64,000 bases of DNA from Syntrophorhabdaceae bacterium (GTDB taxonomy: Bacteria > Desulfobacterota > Syntrophorhabdia > Syntrophorhabdales > Syntrophorhabdaceae). This document shows positions 33,624 through 43,868 of the stretch, piece by piece (the first letter of the stretch is position 1; the number at the start of each line of letters is the position of its first letter). A model generated the notes under the pieces. The model worked only from the letters and a program-made list of their open reading frames with translations. It ran no database searches and had not been told where the DNA came from. The stretch spans positions 32,491 to 96,490 of the forward strand of contig JAOAGQ010000038.1 in the NCBI GenBank assembly GCA_026415675.1, in the 5' to 3' direction. The position numbers were made by a program, and so were the translations under genes.

Positions 33624-35549
33624 ATGGTAGACGGTAAAAGCAGGGCAACCGATAGTCCAATTGTCAATACAATTATGAAGATATGCGGGATATTGCTCAC
33701 CCTGGGCTCCATCGGATGGGCCGTTGATATCTATAGCATCATGGGCCTCAAGATATACAACGAACAGTTCATCGCCTGTATGCTTGCCCTTGCGATGGCC
33801 CTTGCCTTCCTCCATTTCCCCCCGAAGGGCGATAAGAAGCGTACACATATCCCTTGGTATGACAAAGTTGCCGCAGCATTATCCTTTGGGGCCTGCCTAT
33901 ACCTAGCCATAAGGTATCCGGTCCTTGTGGACCTCGTGCTTTTAAAACCCCCCGAGGCGGTTATAATAGGTGTTCTGGTGATCCTTTTGGGGCTTGAGGC
34001 ATTACGCAGGGCAACGGGGAATGTTCTACTAACCATAGTGATTCTCTTTATCTTATATGCCCTCTTCGGCGATATATTCCCCGGACAACTCGCAGGCCGC
34101 CCCCAGGAATGGCAGAAATTGGCAGCCTATCTCGCCTTTGATGTAAACGCTATGCTTGGAACCCCCTTAAGGGTTGCAACAACTATTGTTATTACCTTCG
34201 TCCTCTTCGGGAATCTCCTCTCTGTAACAGGAGGTTCCTCCTTTTTTACGGAGGCGGCCTTAATCACAATGGGGAGATTCAGAGGAGGTTCCGCAAAGAT
34301 AGCGGTTGTGGCCTCCATGCTTTTTGGTTCAATATCGGGGAGCGCCGTGGCAAACGTTGTGGCAACAGGGGTTGTTACGATCCCCATGATAAAGAAGAGT
34401 GGTTATCCCGCATATAAGGCAGGGGCTATAGAGGCCGTTGCTTCAACGGGGGGACAGCTCATGCCCCCTGTAATGGGCGCTGCCGCCTTTCTCATGGCAG
34501 AGTTCTTACAGATCCCCTATAGTAAGGTCGCCCTTGCGGCCCTTGTACCCTCTATTCTATATTACGCTGCCCTCTTCATAGAGGCAGATTTAGAGGCCGC
34601 TAAGGCAGGGATAACAAGGGTACCGAAGGAGATGATACCCTCAGCCCGGACCGTTTTAGGGGGATTACACTTTTTGACCTGCTTCGTGGTGCTTCTCCTC
34701 GCCCTTTTTTATTACAACCTCCAACCCGAGACGGCCGTTCTTTTATCGTGTGTCACGATCCTCGTTTTCTCCTACGCATTCGGGTATAAAGGAAAACGTC
34801 CCGATATTGTAAAGATACTCGCCTCTTTCTATGAAACAGGTATCTCCGTTATCGAGATCATGGTGATCTGCCTTGCCGCAGGTCTTGTAATAGGTATGCT
34901 TTCTGTCTCAGGGCTCGGCTTCAACCTCACCATGCTTCTCGTATGGATAGGAGGGAATAACCTCTTCCTCCTCCTCCTTCTCTCCGCAGTAGTCTGTATC
35001 ATACTCGGTATGGGTATGCCAACGATAGGGGTCTATGTGCTCCTCGCCGCCCTTGTCGCCCCTGCGATGATAAAGATAGGGATAAATCCTATCGCAGCCC
35101 ATCTCTATGTGATGTATTACGGGATGATGTCCATGATCACCCCTCCCGTTGCCATTGCCGCATACGCAGCGGCATCCCTCGCCCAGGCGGATGCCATGCG
35201 TACAGGATGGGAGGCGGTAAGGTTCGGCTGGTCTGCCTTTATCGTGCCCTTCCTCTTTGTCTGCTCCCCAACCCTGATTTTGATCGGCAACCCCATTTCG
35301 GTCCTTTTTGCAGTGGTAACTGCAGGACTCGGTATATGGTTTGCATCTATAGGTATGGTGGGCTACTTTTTGAGAAATATTTCAATACCGAGAAGGATAC
35401 TCTTTTTTATAATGGGAATCCTTGCCCTTATCCCTGCCGAGGCATTCAAAGGCGCGGTCTATACAGATATAGTAGGGGTGTTAGGCGGGGCCTCTCTCAT
35501 CATCTGGGAGTTTATAGTTACGAAGGCAAAGAGAAAACCCGCTCCATAG
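33624..35549 (+). CDS. TRAP transporter fused 4TM-12TM permease
   Basis: A 641-residue membrane protein in which the small (DctQ-like) and large (DctM-like) TRAP subunits are joined, as is normal for TAXI systems. GSISGSAVANVVATGVVTIP and MGMPTIGVYVLLAALVAPA are signature segments of the DctM part. Its length fits the family. It works with the TAXI protein just upstream as a Na+ or H+ symporter. Confidence 0.95.
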   Translation: MVDGKSRATDSPIVNTIMKICGILLTLGSIGWAVDIYSIMGLKIYNEQFIACMLALAMALAFLHFPPKGDKKRTHIPWYDKVAAALSFGACLYLAIRYPVLVDLVLLKPPEAVIIGVLVILLGLEALRRATGNVLLTIVILFILYALFGDIFPGQLAGRPQEWQKLAAYLAFDVNAMLGTPLRVATTIVITFVLFGNLLSVTGGSSFFTEAALITMGRFRGGSAKIAVVASMLFGSISGSAVANVVATGVVTIPMIKKSGYPAYKAGAIEAVASTGGQLMPPVMGAAAFLMAEFLQIPYSKVALAALVPSILYYAALFIEADLEAAKAGITRVPKEMIPSARTVLGGLHFLTCFVVLLLALFYYNLQPETAVLLSCVTILVFSYAFGYKGKRPDIVKILASFYETGISVIEIMVICLAAGLVIGMLSVSGLGFNLTMLLVWIGGNNLFLLLLLSAVVCIILGMGMPTIGVYVLLAALVAPAMIKIGINPIAAHLYVMYYGMMSMITPPVAIAAYAAASLAQADAMRTGWEAVRFGWSAFIVPFLFVCSPTLILIGNPISVLFAVVTAGLGIWFASIGMVGYFLRNISIPRRILFFIMGILALIPAEAFKGAVYTDIVGVLGGASLIIWEFIVTKAKRKPAP

Positions 35550-35656
35550 GATTGCCCTTTTTCAAAATTTGCATTATATTCTAAAAGGGTCTAAACTAAG
35601 CACATACTATAGAATTTGTGTTATTCATGGACATTACTTTTCAGGAGGTTTCGTCT

Positions 35657-36727
35657 ATGATGGACACGTTCTCTTATAAGTTTCAAAACGGTATAAAGGC
35701 CTTCCGTTCCTGGGTTATTCCCTATCTAAACTCAAGGATACACAAAGACGAGTTTCGCCCCGTCCTGTGTTATGTCTTCACAGAATGGAGATGCAACATA
35801 GACTGCCATTACTGTCACCAGTATAATAACAACGGGGAGAGCATGAGCAGGGAGACCGCCTATGCTGCAATAGACTGGCTTTTATCCCTCGGGTGCAGGG
35901 TGATACCTCTTATGGGAGGAGAGCCCCTTTTAAGAAAAGATTTTGTCCTTGATGTTATCCGGTACGGGGCGGAGAGGGGTTGCTTTGTCTATCTTCCGAC
36001 AAACGGTTACCTTATGGATAAGGAGTTTATAGACGAGATGGGTAAGGCCGGGGTCGCTGCGGTTAATCTCGCGGTAGACTGCATTGCCCCAAAAAAGGGT
36101 CTACCCAAGGCCTTACTGGCGATCGAGCCCCAATTCCGCTACCTTGTGAAACAGAAGGAGAAATACGGTTATCTCGTCTTCTTCAATATAAACATATGCG
36201 GAACAAACTTAAAGGATGTTAAGCTCTTGACCGAGATCGCCCATGAGAATAACATCGGCACAGACTACCATTTAAATGAACCCCCCCATGATTTTGTAAA
36301 CACTGAACATTACCGCCATAAGGATAACGGACTTGCGATTACCCCTGACAAATACGAAGAGGCGGATGCCCTGATAGACTGGCTTATTGAGAAGCAGCGT
36401 CAAGGATGGCCTATGGTGAACTCCATAGAGCATTTGAAGACCTTCAAGAGAAGGATGAGGGGGGAGATAGGGGTATGGGGTTGCAGGGCAGGGCAGAATG
36501 GCGCCCTTGTCCGTACAGATGGGACCCTTGCCCCATGCTTTGACCTCATATGTTATAACCACGACTGGGGTAGGATTGGGGAGCCCCGTTTTTTAAAATC
36601 GGAGCTGGATGAGGTAAAGAAGAGATGTATGCCTCTATGTACCTCCACCTGTTTTCATACGATGAGCTTCTACTATATCATGGCGTCGGTGCCCGAGTGG
36701 GTGAGAAAGCATGTAAGGGTCGGGTGA
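35657..36727 (+). CDS. radical SAM protein with SPASM-like C-terminal cysteines
   Basis: About 356 residues, starting at the first of two ATGs after AGGAGG. The radical SAM motif is CNIDCHYCHQ (about 50-59), and LMGGEPLLRKDF supplies the GGE motif that contacts SAM. A C-terminal set of cysteines (WGCRAG, LAPCFDL, RCMPLCTSTC) can hold an auxiliary cluster as in SPASM/twitch enzymes. The spacing and the motif context resemble HpnH and peptide-modifying enzymes, but neither a hopanoid gene nor a precursor peptide is seen. It is 108 bases after the permease gene. The substrate is unknown. Confidence 0.85.
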   Translation: MMDTFSYKFQNGIKAFRSWVIPYLNSRIHKDEFRPVLCYVFTEWRCNIDCHYCHQYNNNGESMSRETAYAAIDWLLSLGCRVIPLMGGEPLLRKDFVLDVIRYGAERGCFVYLPTNGYLMDKEFIDEMGKAGVAAVNLAVDCIAPKKGLPKALLAIEPQFRYLVKQKEKYGYLVFFNINICGTNLKDVKLLTEIAHENNIGTDYHLNEPPHDFVNTEHYRHKDNGLAITPDKYEEADALIDWLIEKQRQGWPMVNSIEHLKTFKRRMRGEIGVWGCRAGQNGALVRTDGTLAPCFDLICYNHDWGRIGEPRFLKSELDEVKKRCMPLCTSTCFHTMSFYYIMASVPEWVRKHVRVG

Positions 36728-36734
36728 TAGAGGT

Positions 36735-37457
36735 TCAGAGGGGTCTTAAAATTATAATGCCTGGTATGTCTTTAATATAGCTTAAGAATGCTTCATCGAG
36801 GACCCTTCTTTTGCCCTCCTTTGATGAGGCATGCCTTAAAAGGATTCCCCCCTCTTTTTTGATGATAATACCCACATGGGAGACATCGAGTCCTGGATCC
36901 TCAGAATAGATACCGCAGTAGTCCCCTGTCTCAAGGGAGTCGATCATGCCATTTACATGGAAACCTGGGATAAACCATACCTCCCTTGCAAACGGGGGGA
37001 TCCCTTTTAAGATGAGTGAGCCGTCTTCTCTTATATTTAGCAATTTTCGTCTGTTATATGCCTTATCCATCCCTATTATTCCCGTCACATCCTCAACGTG
37101 TTTTTTTTTGTTCTCCCGCCAGTCTGTAAAAAAATGGTTTCTCGTTGAATATGAGACAACCCCCGACCTATATCTTATGTTTTTCAATTCTTCCCTGAAA
37201 TCGTAGAAATTATGGGAGAGACGCAGGGCCTCAACATACTCTATATACGTCAGACAATCGGCACCCTCGAGGTCTATTACAAAGACCTCCCTCTCCTCGG
37301 CGCTTCCTATAAGGGTCGATTCTCTATAGGGTATACCGAGGAAACATCGAGAGATGTAGTCTATTTTATCCTGTATCGCCTCGAAGGCAGAGGCCTTCTC
37401 TATGATCCCCTCCACACCTTCTACCCCCCACCTGCCGAGATTTATATACTCTTCCAT
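36735..37457 (-). CDS. DUF1460 family amidase/peptidase-like protein
   Basis: A 240-residue protein. CFLGIPYRESTLIG and LEGADCLTYIEYVEALRL match the start of DUF1460, an NlpC/P60-related fold; the Cys in ADCLTY and the His in DVSHVGII would be the catalytic pair. RNHFFTDW is a further family motif. No clear signal peptide is present, although members are usually exported, so the real start may be missed or the protein may act inside the cell. It converges with the radical SAM gene seven bases away. Confidence 0.8.
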   Translation of the reverse strand: MEEYINLGRWGVEGVEGIIEKASAFEAIQDKIDYISRCFLGIPYRESTLIGSAEEREVFVIDLEGADCLTYIEYVEALRLSHNFYDFREELKNIRYRSGVVSYSTRNHFFTDWRENKKKHVEDVTGIIGMDKAYNRRKLLNIREDGSLILKGIPPFAREVWFIPGFHVNGMIDSLETGDYCGIYSEDPGLDVSHVGIIIKKEGGILLRHASSKEGKRRVLDEAFLSYIKDIPGIIILRPL

Positions 37458-37477
37458 TTTTAGTGCTGAAGGCTCCC

Positions 37478-39532
37478 CTATACCTTCTTCACCTCACATA
37501 TAAACATCCTGTTCGGGTATCCTCCGGAGACCCTATCCCATACGCTATCATCGGTCAGGGTATTAACTGAGGGGAGGCCGTCTGTTGGATTCCCCCAGCC
37601 AAAGTCGATGGAGATCAAGCCAGGTCCTATGGTATCCGTTAATTTAGCCCTGACGGTGATCTTCCCCCTCGGTGATGCTACCTCCACCATGTCATTGTCG
37701 TTAATGCCCTTTCTATATCCATCCTCGTAGTGGATAATCGCATAAGGTTCGGGATAACGCCTTCTCGTCACCTCGAGGTTTATAAGTTTAGTGTGGACAA
37801 ATTCTGCAGGCCTCCTCGTCGTTCCTATAAGGGGGTATTCACCTGCAAGCTGAGGTCTCGATGTATGGGATTCTCTCGGCTCCTCGTATAATGGGAGTAC
37901 CCCATACCCTGCGGACTCAAAACGTTTGGAATAACACTCGATCCTCTTCGATGGGGTTTTGAAGCCCTCTCTTTCATATTTCCTGTATTCAACAGGGGGT
38001 GAAGCATAGATGATGCCTTTCTCTCTTAAGTCTTCTACGGTAACCCCTGCGGGTTTAAGAACAAAATCTATCCACTCTTCGTCGTTGGTGAAGGGGTATT
38101 CCCTCTCCATACCCATCTTCTTTGCGAGTTCATACTCGATGGTAAAAACGGAACGGGCCTCTCCTGCCGGTTCGCACACCTTTTCCCGCAAAGCGAGAAA
38201 ACCGCCCTTACTGCTCGAATATGCCCTGTAGTCTAAGGCCTCAAAATCTGCAGCCGCGGGGAGGATCAGATCCGCGAGTTGAGTCGTAGCCGTGGGAAAG
38301 ACATCAATTACCATGAGAAAATCGAGCCTTGCAAAGGCCTCTTCTGTCCGTTTTCTGTTTGCCTGAACGAGAACGGGATTACTGTGATGGACGATAAGAC
38401 CCCTCGGTCTATCCTCTCCGTTACCGAGCAAAGCCTCCTTGAATGCAGGGAAGGGTACCTGGGGGAATAACGGGAACTCTTCCTTTGCCATCCTCTTTTT
38501 TTCGGGCCTTGTGGTGGGCAGTGTTCTCTGGGGAACTACGGAATAGAAGACACTCCCTCCCGGTCTATCGATGTTTCCCGTTAAGGCGATAAGGAGTGTA
38601 ATGGCCCTCACCATCTGAACACCGTTTGTATGCATATCGAGACCGTTTCCATCGAGTATTATCCCCCCCTCAGCCATCGCATACTCCCTTGCAAGCCCCC
38701 GGATACGCTCTTTATGTACAGATGTGATCCTCTCGGCCCATTCAGGGGTCATCGCTTTTAAGGAAGCTTTTATCTCATCGAATCGGAGCACCCATTTTTC
38801 GACAAAATCTTTATCGTATAAACCCTCCTCTATGATCGTGTGGGCCATAGCGAGGCCTAAAGCGCAATCCGTAGCCATATTGGGACGTATCCATTCATCT
38901 GCAAAGGATACGGATTCAGACTTCACAGGGTCGATCACGATGACCTTTACCCCCCTCTTTTTCAGATCAGGTATAATCCTGTTAAAACCGTCGTATGCAG
39001 CATAACTACTGAATCGTGTGGTATTTGCCGGATTGGAGCCCCAGAAAATGACAAGGTTCGTTTTTTCAAAATCAGGTTCAGGCCTACCCCCGAAGGCCTG
39101 CATGAAGGCGACGAGTCTCGGTACAAAGCATGTATTTGCCACCCCTGTATAGTTTGGGGAGCCAAAGAGACCCATGAACTGGATAAAACCGTCCCTTGCA
39201 CCGTATGTAACTGGTGCCCCATGACCGTGAAAGACCGTCTCGGGTCCGTATGTATCCCTTATCTTCGTTAATCTTTCTGCGGCATAGTCAAGGGCCTCAT
39301 CCCAGGAGACCCTTTTGAATCCCCCCTTTGTCTTTATCATCGGGTATTTCAGCCTCTCCTCCGACTCGAGGAGGGGCTTTATCGCCTGTGCCTTGGGGCA
39401 GATATATCCCCTGTTGACAGGATGCTCTTCGTCCCCCTCAATACGGGATATCCTGCCCTCCTTGAGATGGATCTTCACCCCGCAGTTTGTATGGCAGAAA
39501 CCACAGATGGATCTGATTGGATTACCCGCCAT
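37478..39532 (-). CDS. single-subunit molybdopterin oxidoreductase
   Basis: About 684 residues of the bis-MGD (DMSO reductase) family. An N-terminal [4Fe-4S] site (CGFCHTNC and the following YICPKAQ) is present, and GVANTCFVPRLVAF places a Cys as the likely Mo or W ligand. The C-terminal molydopterin-binding domain ends the chain. There is no Tat signal, so it is cytoplasmic, and no Fe-S or membrane-anchor subunit is encoded beside it, a layout like acetylene hydratase-type or soluble formate dehydrogenase-like enzymes. I take ATG 39532 over TTG 39553, which would overlap pdxJ by four bases. The reaction is unknown. Confidence 0.88.
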   Translation of the reverse strand: MAGNPIRSICGFCHTNCGVKIHLKEGRISRIEGDEEHPVNRGYICPKAQAIKPLLESEERLKYPMIKTKGGFKRVSWDEALDYAAERLTKIRDTYGPETVFHGHGAPVTYGARDGFIQFMGLFGSPNYTGVANTCFVPRLVAFMQAFGGRPEPDFEKTNLVIFWGSNPANTTRFSSYAAYDGFNRIIPDLKKRGVKVIVIDPVKSESVSFADEWIRPNMATDCALGLAMAHTIIEEGLYDKDFVEKWVLRFDEIKASLKAMTPEWAERITSVHKERIRGLAREYAMAEGGIILDGNGLDMHTNGVQMVRAITLLIALTGNIDRPGGSVFYSVVPQRTLPTTRPEKKRMAKEEFPLFPQVPFPAFKEALLGNGEDRPRGLIVHHSNPVLVQANRKRTEEAFARLDFLMVIDVFPTATTQLADLILPAAADFEALDYRAYSSSKGGFLALREKVCEPAGEARSVFTIEYELAKKMGMEREYPFTNDEEWIDFVLKPAGVTVEDLREKGIIYASPPVEYRKYEREGFKTPSKRIECYSKRFESAGYGVLPLYEEPRESHTSRPQLAGEYPLIGTTRRPAEFVHTKLINLEVTRRRYPEPYAIIHYEDGYRKGINDNDMVEVASPRGKITVRAKLTDTIGPGLISIDFGWGNPTDGLPSVNTLTDDSVWDRVSGGYPNRMFICEVKKV

Positions 39533-39549
39533 GTTCACCACCCCTTTGG

Positions 39550-40275
39550 TCAAGTTCCATAGGACTTTATAATATCGAGCATGTCCCTGATCGCCCTGTC
39601 GAGACCTACAAAGACCGCCCTTGCAATGATACTGTGCCCTATACTCAGTTCATCTATATCCTTTATCATCACGATCGGGGGGAGATTGTGGTAATTGAGG
39701 CCGTGCCCTGCGTTTACCCCGAGACCCAACTCTTTACCCCTTCTCGCAGCATTTACCACCTTCTTCAACTCCCTTTCCCTTATAGCTTCAGTTACCGCAT
39801 CACTGTAACGACCTGTATGGATCTCTATCATATCCGCTTTGAGCTTGTGGGCCTCAATAATCTGCTCCTCTTCTGGATCGATAAATAGGCTCACCCTTAT
39901 ACCTTTATCTTTGAGTCTCTCTATGACCCCTTTTAACCTCTCCGATTGCGATTTTGCGTCAAGCCCCCCTTCTGTGGTTAATTCTTCTCTCTTCTCAGGA
40001 ACAAGGGTAACCATATCGGGCTTTATTTTCCTTGCGATTCCCACCATCTCCTCCGTTGCCGCCATCTCGAGGTTGAGTTTGGTCTTTACCGTTTCTCTGA
40101 GTATCCTTAAATCCCTGTCCTTTATGTGACGCCTGTCTTCACGGAGATGGACTATGATCCCCGAAGCCCCTGCCATCTCCGCAATCGATGCGGCATGGAC
40201 AGGGTCGGGGTAGTCTATCCCCCTTGCCTCTCTCAAGGTAGCCACATGGTCTATGTTTACCATCAAACTCTGCAT
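39550..40275 (-). CDS. pdxJ: pyridoxine 5'-phosphate synthase
   Basis: A 241-residue TIM-barrel enzyme that closes the pyridine ring of vitamin B6. [38 protein letters not shown] and [10 protein letters not shown] are the diagnostic active-site segments. It begins one base after the glmM stop. Confidence 0.97.
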   Translation of the reverse strand: MQSLMVNIDHVATLREARGIDYPDPVHAASIAEMAGASGIIVHLREDRRHIKDRDLRILRETVKTKLNLEMAATEEMVGIARKIKPDMVTLVPEKREELTTEGGLDAKSQSERLKGVIERLKDKGIRVSLFIDPEEEQIIEAHKLKADMIEIHTGRYSDAVTEAIRERELKKVVNAARRGKELGLGVNAGHGLNYHNLPPIVMIKDIDELSIGHSIIARAVFVGLDRAIRDMLDIIKSYGT

Positions 40276-40276
40276 G

Positions 40277-41635
40277 TCATACCTCCGGTAAATATTTTTT
40301 TGCCTTATCCGCTATCTCTTCCGCATATCCCTCGACGATGCTTCTATCCATACCCTCCACCATGATCCTCAAAAGCATCTCTGTCCCTGAATAGCGGACC
40401 ACCACCCTGCCTTTTCCTGCCAATTTTTCTTGAATACTGATAATTGTTTGATTTAATTCGGGCATTTCCTCGATGGGTCTCTTCTCTTTCACCCTGATGT
40501 TCTTCTCTATCTGGGGAAACTCATAAAAATCCTTCTTCAGGTCGGACAGGACACAACCCTTCTCAACCATCACCTGGAGCATCTTTAAGGCGGTAACCAT
40601 ACCGTCTCCTGTTGTGTTATGGTCGAGAAAGACTACATGCCCCGATTTTTCACCGCCGAAATTCATCTCCCCTTTTAACAGGGTATCGAGGACATATCTA
40701 TCCCCAACGCTTGTCCTTATAACATCTATACCCTTTCCTTTGAGGGCTTCCTCAACACCCATATTGCTCGCTATTGTCGTAACCACCGCATTCTTTCTCA
40801 GGATACCCCGCTCCTTAAGGTAAGAACCCATTATCACCATTGCCCCGTCTCCATCCACAACATCCCCTTTTTCATCGACGAATATCGCCCTGTCCCCGTC
40901 ACCGTCGAAGGCGATGCCTATATGGGCGTTATGCTTGAGAACGAGTTCCCGAAGGGGCTCAACATATGTGCTTCCGCATCCTTTGTTTATGTTCTCACCG
41001 TCGGGGTTTACGGCAAAGCCTACCACGTGGGCCCCGAGTTCTTCAAATACACTCGGCGCCACCTTGTATGTTGCACCGTTTGCACAATCTACAACTACCC
41101 TCAAACCATCAAGGGATAGTCTGTTTGGAAAAACGTTTTTCAGAAAGACTATATATCTTCCAACGGCATCATCTATCCTGTGTGCCTTTCCAACCTCACT
41201 TGCAACAGGTCTCAGTTTATCTATAGAACCCTCCAGTACAAGCCTCTCTATCTCATACTCGAGTTCATCGGGGAGTTTGAAGCCGTCCCCTGAGAAGATC
41301 TTTATCCCGTTGTCCTGATAGGGGTTATGAGAGGCAGAGATCACGATACCCGCATCGGCCCTCATACTGCTCGTAATGAAGGCGATACCCGGTGTCGGAA
41401 GGGGGCCCACAAGCCATACATCCACCCCCATTGAACATACCCCTGAGGCAATCGCCGTTTCGAGCATATATCCCGATAGCCTTGTGTCCTTACCAACCAC
41501 GATCCTACCCCTGCCATGCCTCTCCTTAAATATGTAAGATACGGCCCTTCCTATCTTCAATGCCATCTCTGAGGTCATGGGATAGACGTTTGCAACACCT
41601 CTTACCCCATCGGTTCCAAAGAGTCTCCTCACCAC
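40277..41635 (-). CDS. glmM: phosphoglucosamine mutase
   Basis: A 452-residue alpha-D-phosphohexomutase. The phosphoserine loop is [14 protein letters not shown] (Ser about 102), the metal loop DGDGDRAIF and the sugar loop GEKSGH. It makes glucosamine-1-phosphate for UDP-GlcNAc and so for peptidoglycan and lipid A. The start is GTG with AGGAGG seven bases before it. It follows cdaA and cdaR, a linkage that is widespread in c-di-AMP producers, where CdaA and GlmM interact. Confidence 0.96.
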   Translation of the reverse strand: MVRRLFGTDGVRGVANVYPMTSEMALKIGRAVSYIFKERHGRGRIVVGKDTRLSGYMLETAIASGVCSMGVDVWLVGPLPTPGIAFITSSMRADAGIVISASHNPYQDNGIKIFSGDGFKLPDELEYEIERLVLEGSIDKLRPVASEVGKAHRIDDAVGRYIVFLKNVFPNRLSLDGLRVVVDCANGATYKVAPSVFEELGAHVVGFAVNPDGENINKGCGSTYVEPLRELVLKHNAHIGIAFDGDGDRAIFVDEKGDVVDGDGAMVIMGSYLKERGILRKNAVVTTIASNMGVEEALKGKGIDVIRTSVGDRYVLDTLLKGEMNFGGEKSGHVVFLDHNTTGDGMVTALKMLQVMVEKGCVLSDLKKDFYEFPQIEKNIRVKEKRPIEEMPELNQTIISIQEKLAGKGRVVVRYSGTEMLLRIMVEGMDRSIVEGYAEEIADKAKKYLPEV

Positions 41636-41636
41636 G

Positions 41637-42284
41637 TTAACGCCTCCTCAATGTAACCCTTATTTTATCAGGGACTATCCTTTTTATAGCCATATTTCCC
41701 CCGTCGAGACCGACTTCAACCCTCTCCTCTTCTGCCATAAAATCATCATCAACAGGAAAGGTCTCTATGGAGTCCTTGCCCTGTAAAGAAGCTCTTGACC
41801 CTTCTACCGTAACGTAAAGGGGCTCCCATGTCTTAACCGTATATAGTCCCCGCCACTTCCTGTCCAATTTTACTACAACCTTGAGCCTCTTTTCTATCAA
41901 CCGGTCTGTCTCCACCGCCACATAATCGGATTTTATCTCCTCTATCTTTATCTCCTTCGGCACAAGGATGTTCTCTCTCTTCAAGTAGTAAATATGTCCC
42001 CCTTCTCTTAACTGGCTCATATCGAGTAATACCTGTATATCCTTATTTTTCAGGGATTTCAATATGGAGGCAGGGCCCTTTATAAGTATGGGCACCTCTT
42101 CCGGGGCTATCTTCGTGATAATGAGGTCTTTTCTTAAACCCTTAGGCACAACCTTTGCTGGAACTACCACTTTTGATTCGCCCATATAGGAGATGGCAAA
42201 CCAGAGCATAACCGCAAGGATAAAGGAGAGGATCTTCAGTTTTGCATCTTTTAATATCGCCTCTTTAAGCCTGCCAAGAATCAA
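41637..42284 (-). CDS. YbbR domain protein, CdaR-like regulator of CdaA
   Basis: A 215-residue membrane-anchored protein: one N-terminal helix ([20 protein letters not shown], about 14-33), then an extracytoplasmic region with YbbR-type repeats (for example [20 protein letters not shown]). The start codon is TTG. Only about two repeats fit, against four in Bacillus CdaR. It lies nine bases after cdaA, and the partner is expected to modulate the cyclase. Confidence 0.85.
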   Translation of the reverse strand: MILGRLKEAILKDAKLKILSFILAVMLWFAISYMGESKVVVPAKVVPKGLRKDLIITKIAPEEVPILIKGPASILKSLKNKDIQVLLDMSQLREGGHIYYLKRENILVPKEIKIEEIKSDYVAVETDRLIEKRLKVVVKLDRKWRGLYTVKTWEPLYVTVEGSRASLQGKDSIETFPVDDDFMAEEERVEVGLDGGNMAIKRIVPDKIRVTLRRR

Positions 42285-42293
42285 TGTGATAAA

Positions 42294-43034
42294 TCACCTC
42301 AATAACTTTTTTAATGTTTCCTTAAGCTTATCCCCATCGATCCCCGTTTCGATCTCGCCCTTATAGGCATAAGAGATCTGGCCATTCTCTTCAGATACAA
42401 CGAGGGCCACGGCATCTGTAACCTCTGTGATCCCTATGGCAGCCCTGTGTCTCGTTCCAAACCTCTTATCGAGATCACTTTTCAGTGTAAGGGGGAGGAT
42501 GGAGCTTGCAGCCCTTATCCTCCCTTCCCTTATAATAAGGGCCCCATCATGTATGGGGGATGAGGGCTGAAAGATACTCAAGAGGAGTTCGGTATTTACC
42601 TCTGCATCCATTTTTATCCCTATCTCCATAAACTCTTCGAGACCAACCTCTCTCTCGATAACAATCAAAGCCCCTATCTTCCTTTTACCCATAATCACAC
42701 AGGCATCGGCAAGTTCATCGTAAAATAAGGTCTCATCGACATAGGTGATCCTTTTGAAGAACGGGTTTCTCCCGATGGCGAGGAGAACCCTTCTTATATC
42801 GTTCTGGAATATGATGATGATTATGATGATGATGGAGCTAACGAAATTATCGAGGATCCAGCCCATCATGAAAAGATCAAATCTCTTTGAGATATGGTAC
42901 GCAAAGAGGATGATTATGAGACCGGAGATGAGGTGGATCGCCCTCGTCCCCTTAATGAAGACAAAGACCTTGTAGATGATAAAGGTCACGATGAGTATAT
43001 CGACAACATCCTGCCATCTTACAGAAAATGTCAT
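42294..43034 (-). CDS. cdaA: membrane diadenylate cyclase
   Basis: 246 residues with three N-terminal membrane helices and a DAC domain. The catalytic motifs are SPIHDGALII (DGA) and GTRHRAAIGITE (RHR). The enzyme joins two ATP into c-di-AMP, which controls potassium and osmotic balance and wall integrity. It is in a run with ftsH, folP, cdaR and glmM. Confidence 0.96.
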   Translation of the reverse strand: MTFSVRWQDVVDILIVTFIIYKVFVFIKGTRAIHLISGLIIILFAYHISKRFDLFMMGWILDNFVSSIIIIIIIIFQNDIRRVLLAIGRNPFFKRITYVDETLFYDELADACVIMGKRKIGALIVIEREVGLEEFMEIGIKMDAEVNTELLLSIFQPSSPIHDGALIIREGRIRAASSILPLTLKSDLDKRFGTRHRAAIGITEVTDAVALVVSEENGQISYAYKGEIETGIDGDKLKETLKKLLR

Positions 43035-43043
43035 GGTCTTTTT

Positions 43044-43868
43044 TTACTGAACATCCATGATGGCCGATACAAGCTTAAGTACCTTTTTATTCCCCTTTAC
43101 ATCGTGCACCCTTACTATATCTGCCCCGTTCCACACGGAAATGGCCACAGAGGCGTATGTCCCTTCCTTTCTCTCATCCCCCTCTGCCTCTGTTATGCGG
43201 CCTATAAAGGATTTCATGGATGTACCTATTAAGATCGGCCTTCCCAGTTCTTTGAAATCTTTCAATGATTTTATAATCCTCAGGTTATCCTCTATCCTTT
43301 TACCAAAACCAATACCAGGATCTATGATAATCTTTCCTTCATCAACCCCATGTTTCTTTGCATAATCGATTCTTTCCACAAGATAGGATTTTATCTCCCC
43401 TACCACATTGTCATAGTGGGGGTTCTGCTGCATGTTCCTCGGCGTTCCCTTTATATGCATGATAATGGCGTACATATCGAGTTCGGCCACTGTCTTGGCC
43501 ATATCGGGATCGAATTGAAAACCGCTTATATCGTTTGCTATGTCGGCTCCGGCCCTAAAAGCCTCCCGCACCACTTGAGCCTTATATGTATCGATTGAGA
43601 TCGGTATGGTCTTTGAATACGCCCTTATACCCTCTATGACAGGTATCACCCTTTCGAGTTCTACGTCCAGAGGGGTTGCCTCTGAATAAGGCCTTGTAGA
43701 CTCTCCCCCGATATCTATTATATCGGCCCCCTCTTCGATCATCTCTATGCCCCGTTTTATGGCCCTCTCTCTGTCGAAGTGTCTTCCCCCGTCGTAGAAA
43801 GAGTCGGGGGTTACATTCAATATACCCATAATCAGAGGGGCCTTTTTAAGTTCAAGAGGCCGTACCAT
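43044..43868 (-). CDS. folP: dihydropteroate synthase
   Basis: A 274-residue pterin-binding TIM barrel, standard for [43 protein letters not shown] and [11 protein letters not shown] are the conserved segments. It makes dihydropteroate in folate synthesis. Its ATG lies 17 bases inside the 3' end of ftsH. Confidence 0.97.
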   Translation of the reverse strand: MVRPLELKKAPLIMGILNVTPDSFYDGGRHFDRERAIKRGIEMIEEGADIIDIGGESTRPYSEATPLDVELERVIPVIEGIRAYSKTIPISIDTYKAQVVREAFRAGADIANDISGFQFDPDMAKTVAELDMYAIIMHIKGTPRNMQQNPHYDNVVGEIKSYLVERIDYAKKHGVDEGKIIIDPGIGFGKRIEDNLRIIKSLKDFKELGRPILIGTSMKSFIGRITEAEGDERKEGTYASVAISVWNGADIVRVHDVKGNKKVLKLVSAIMDVQ

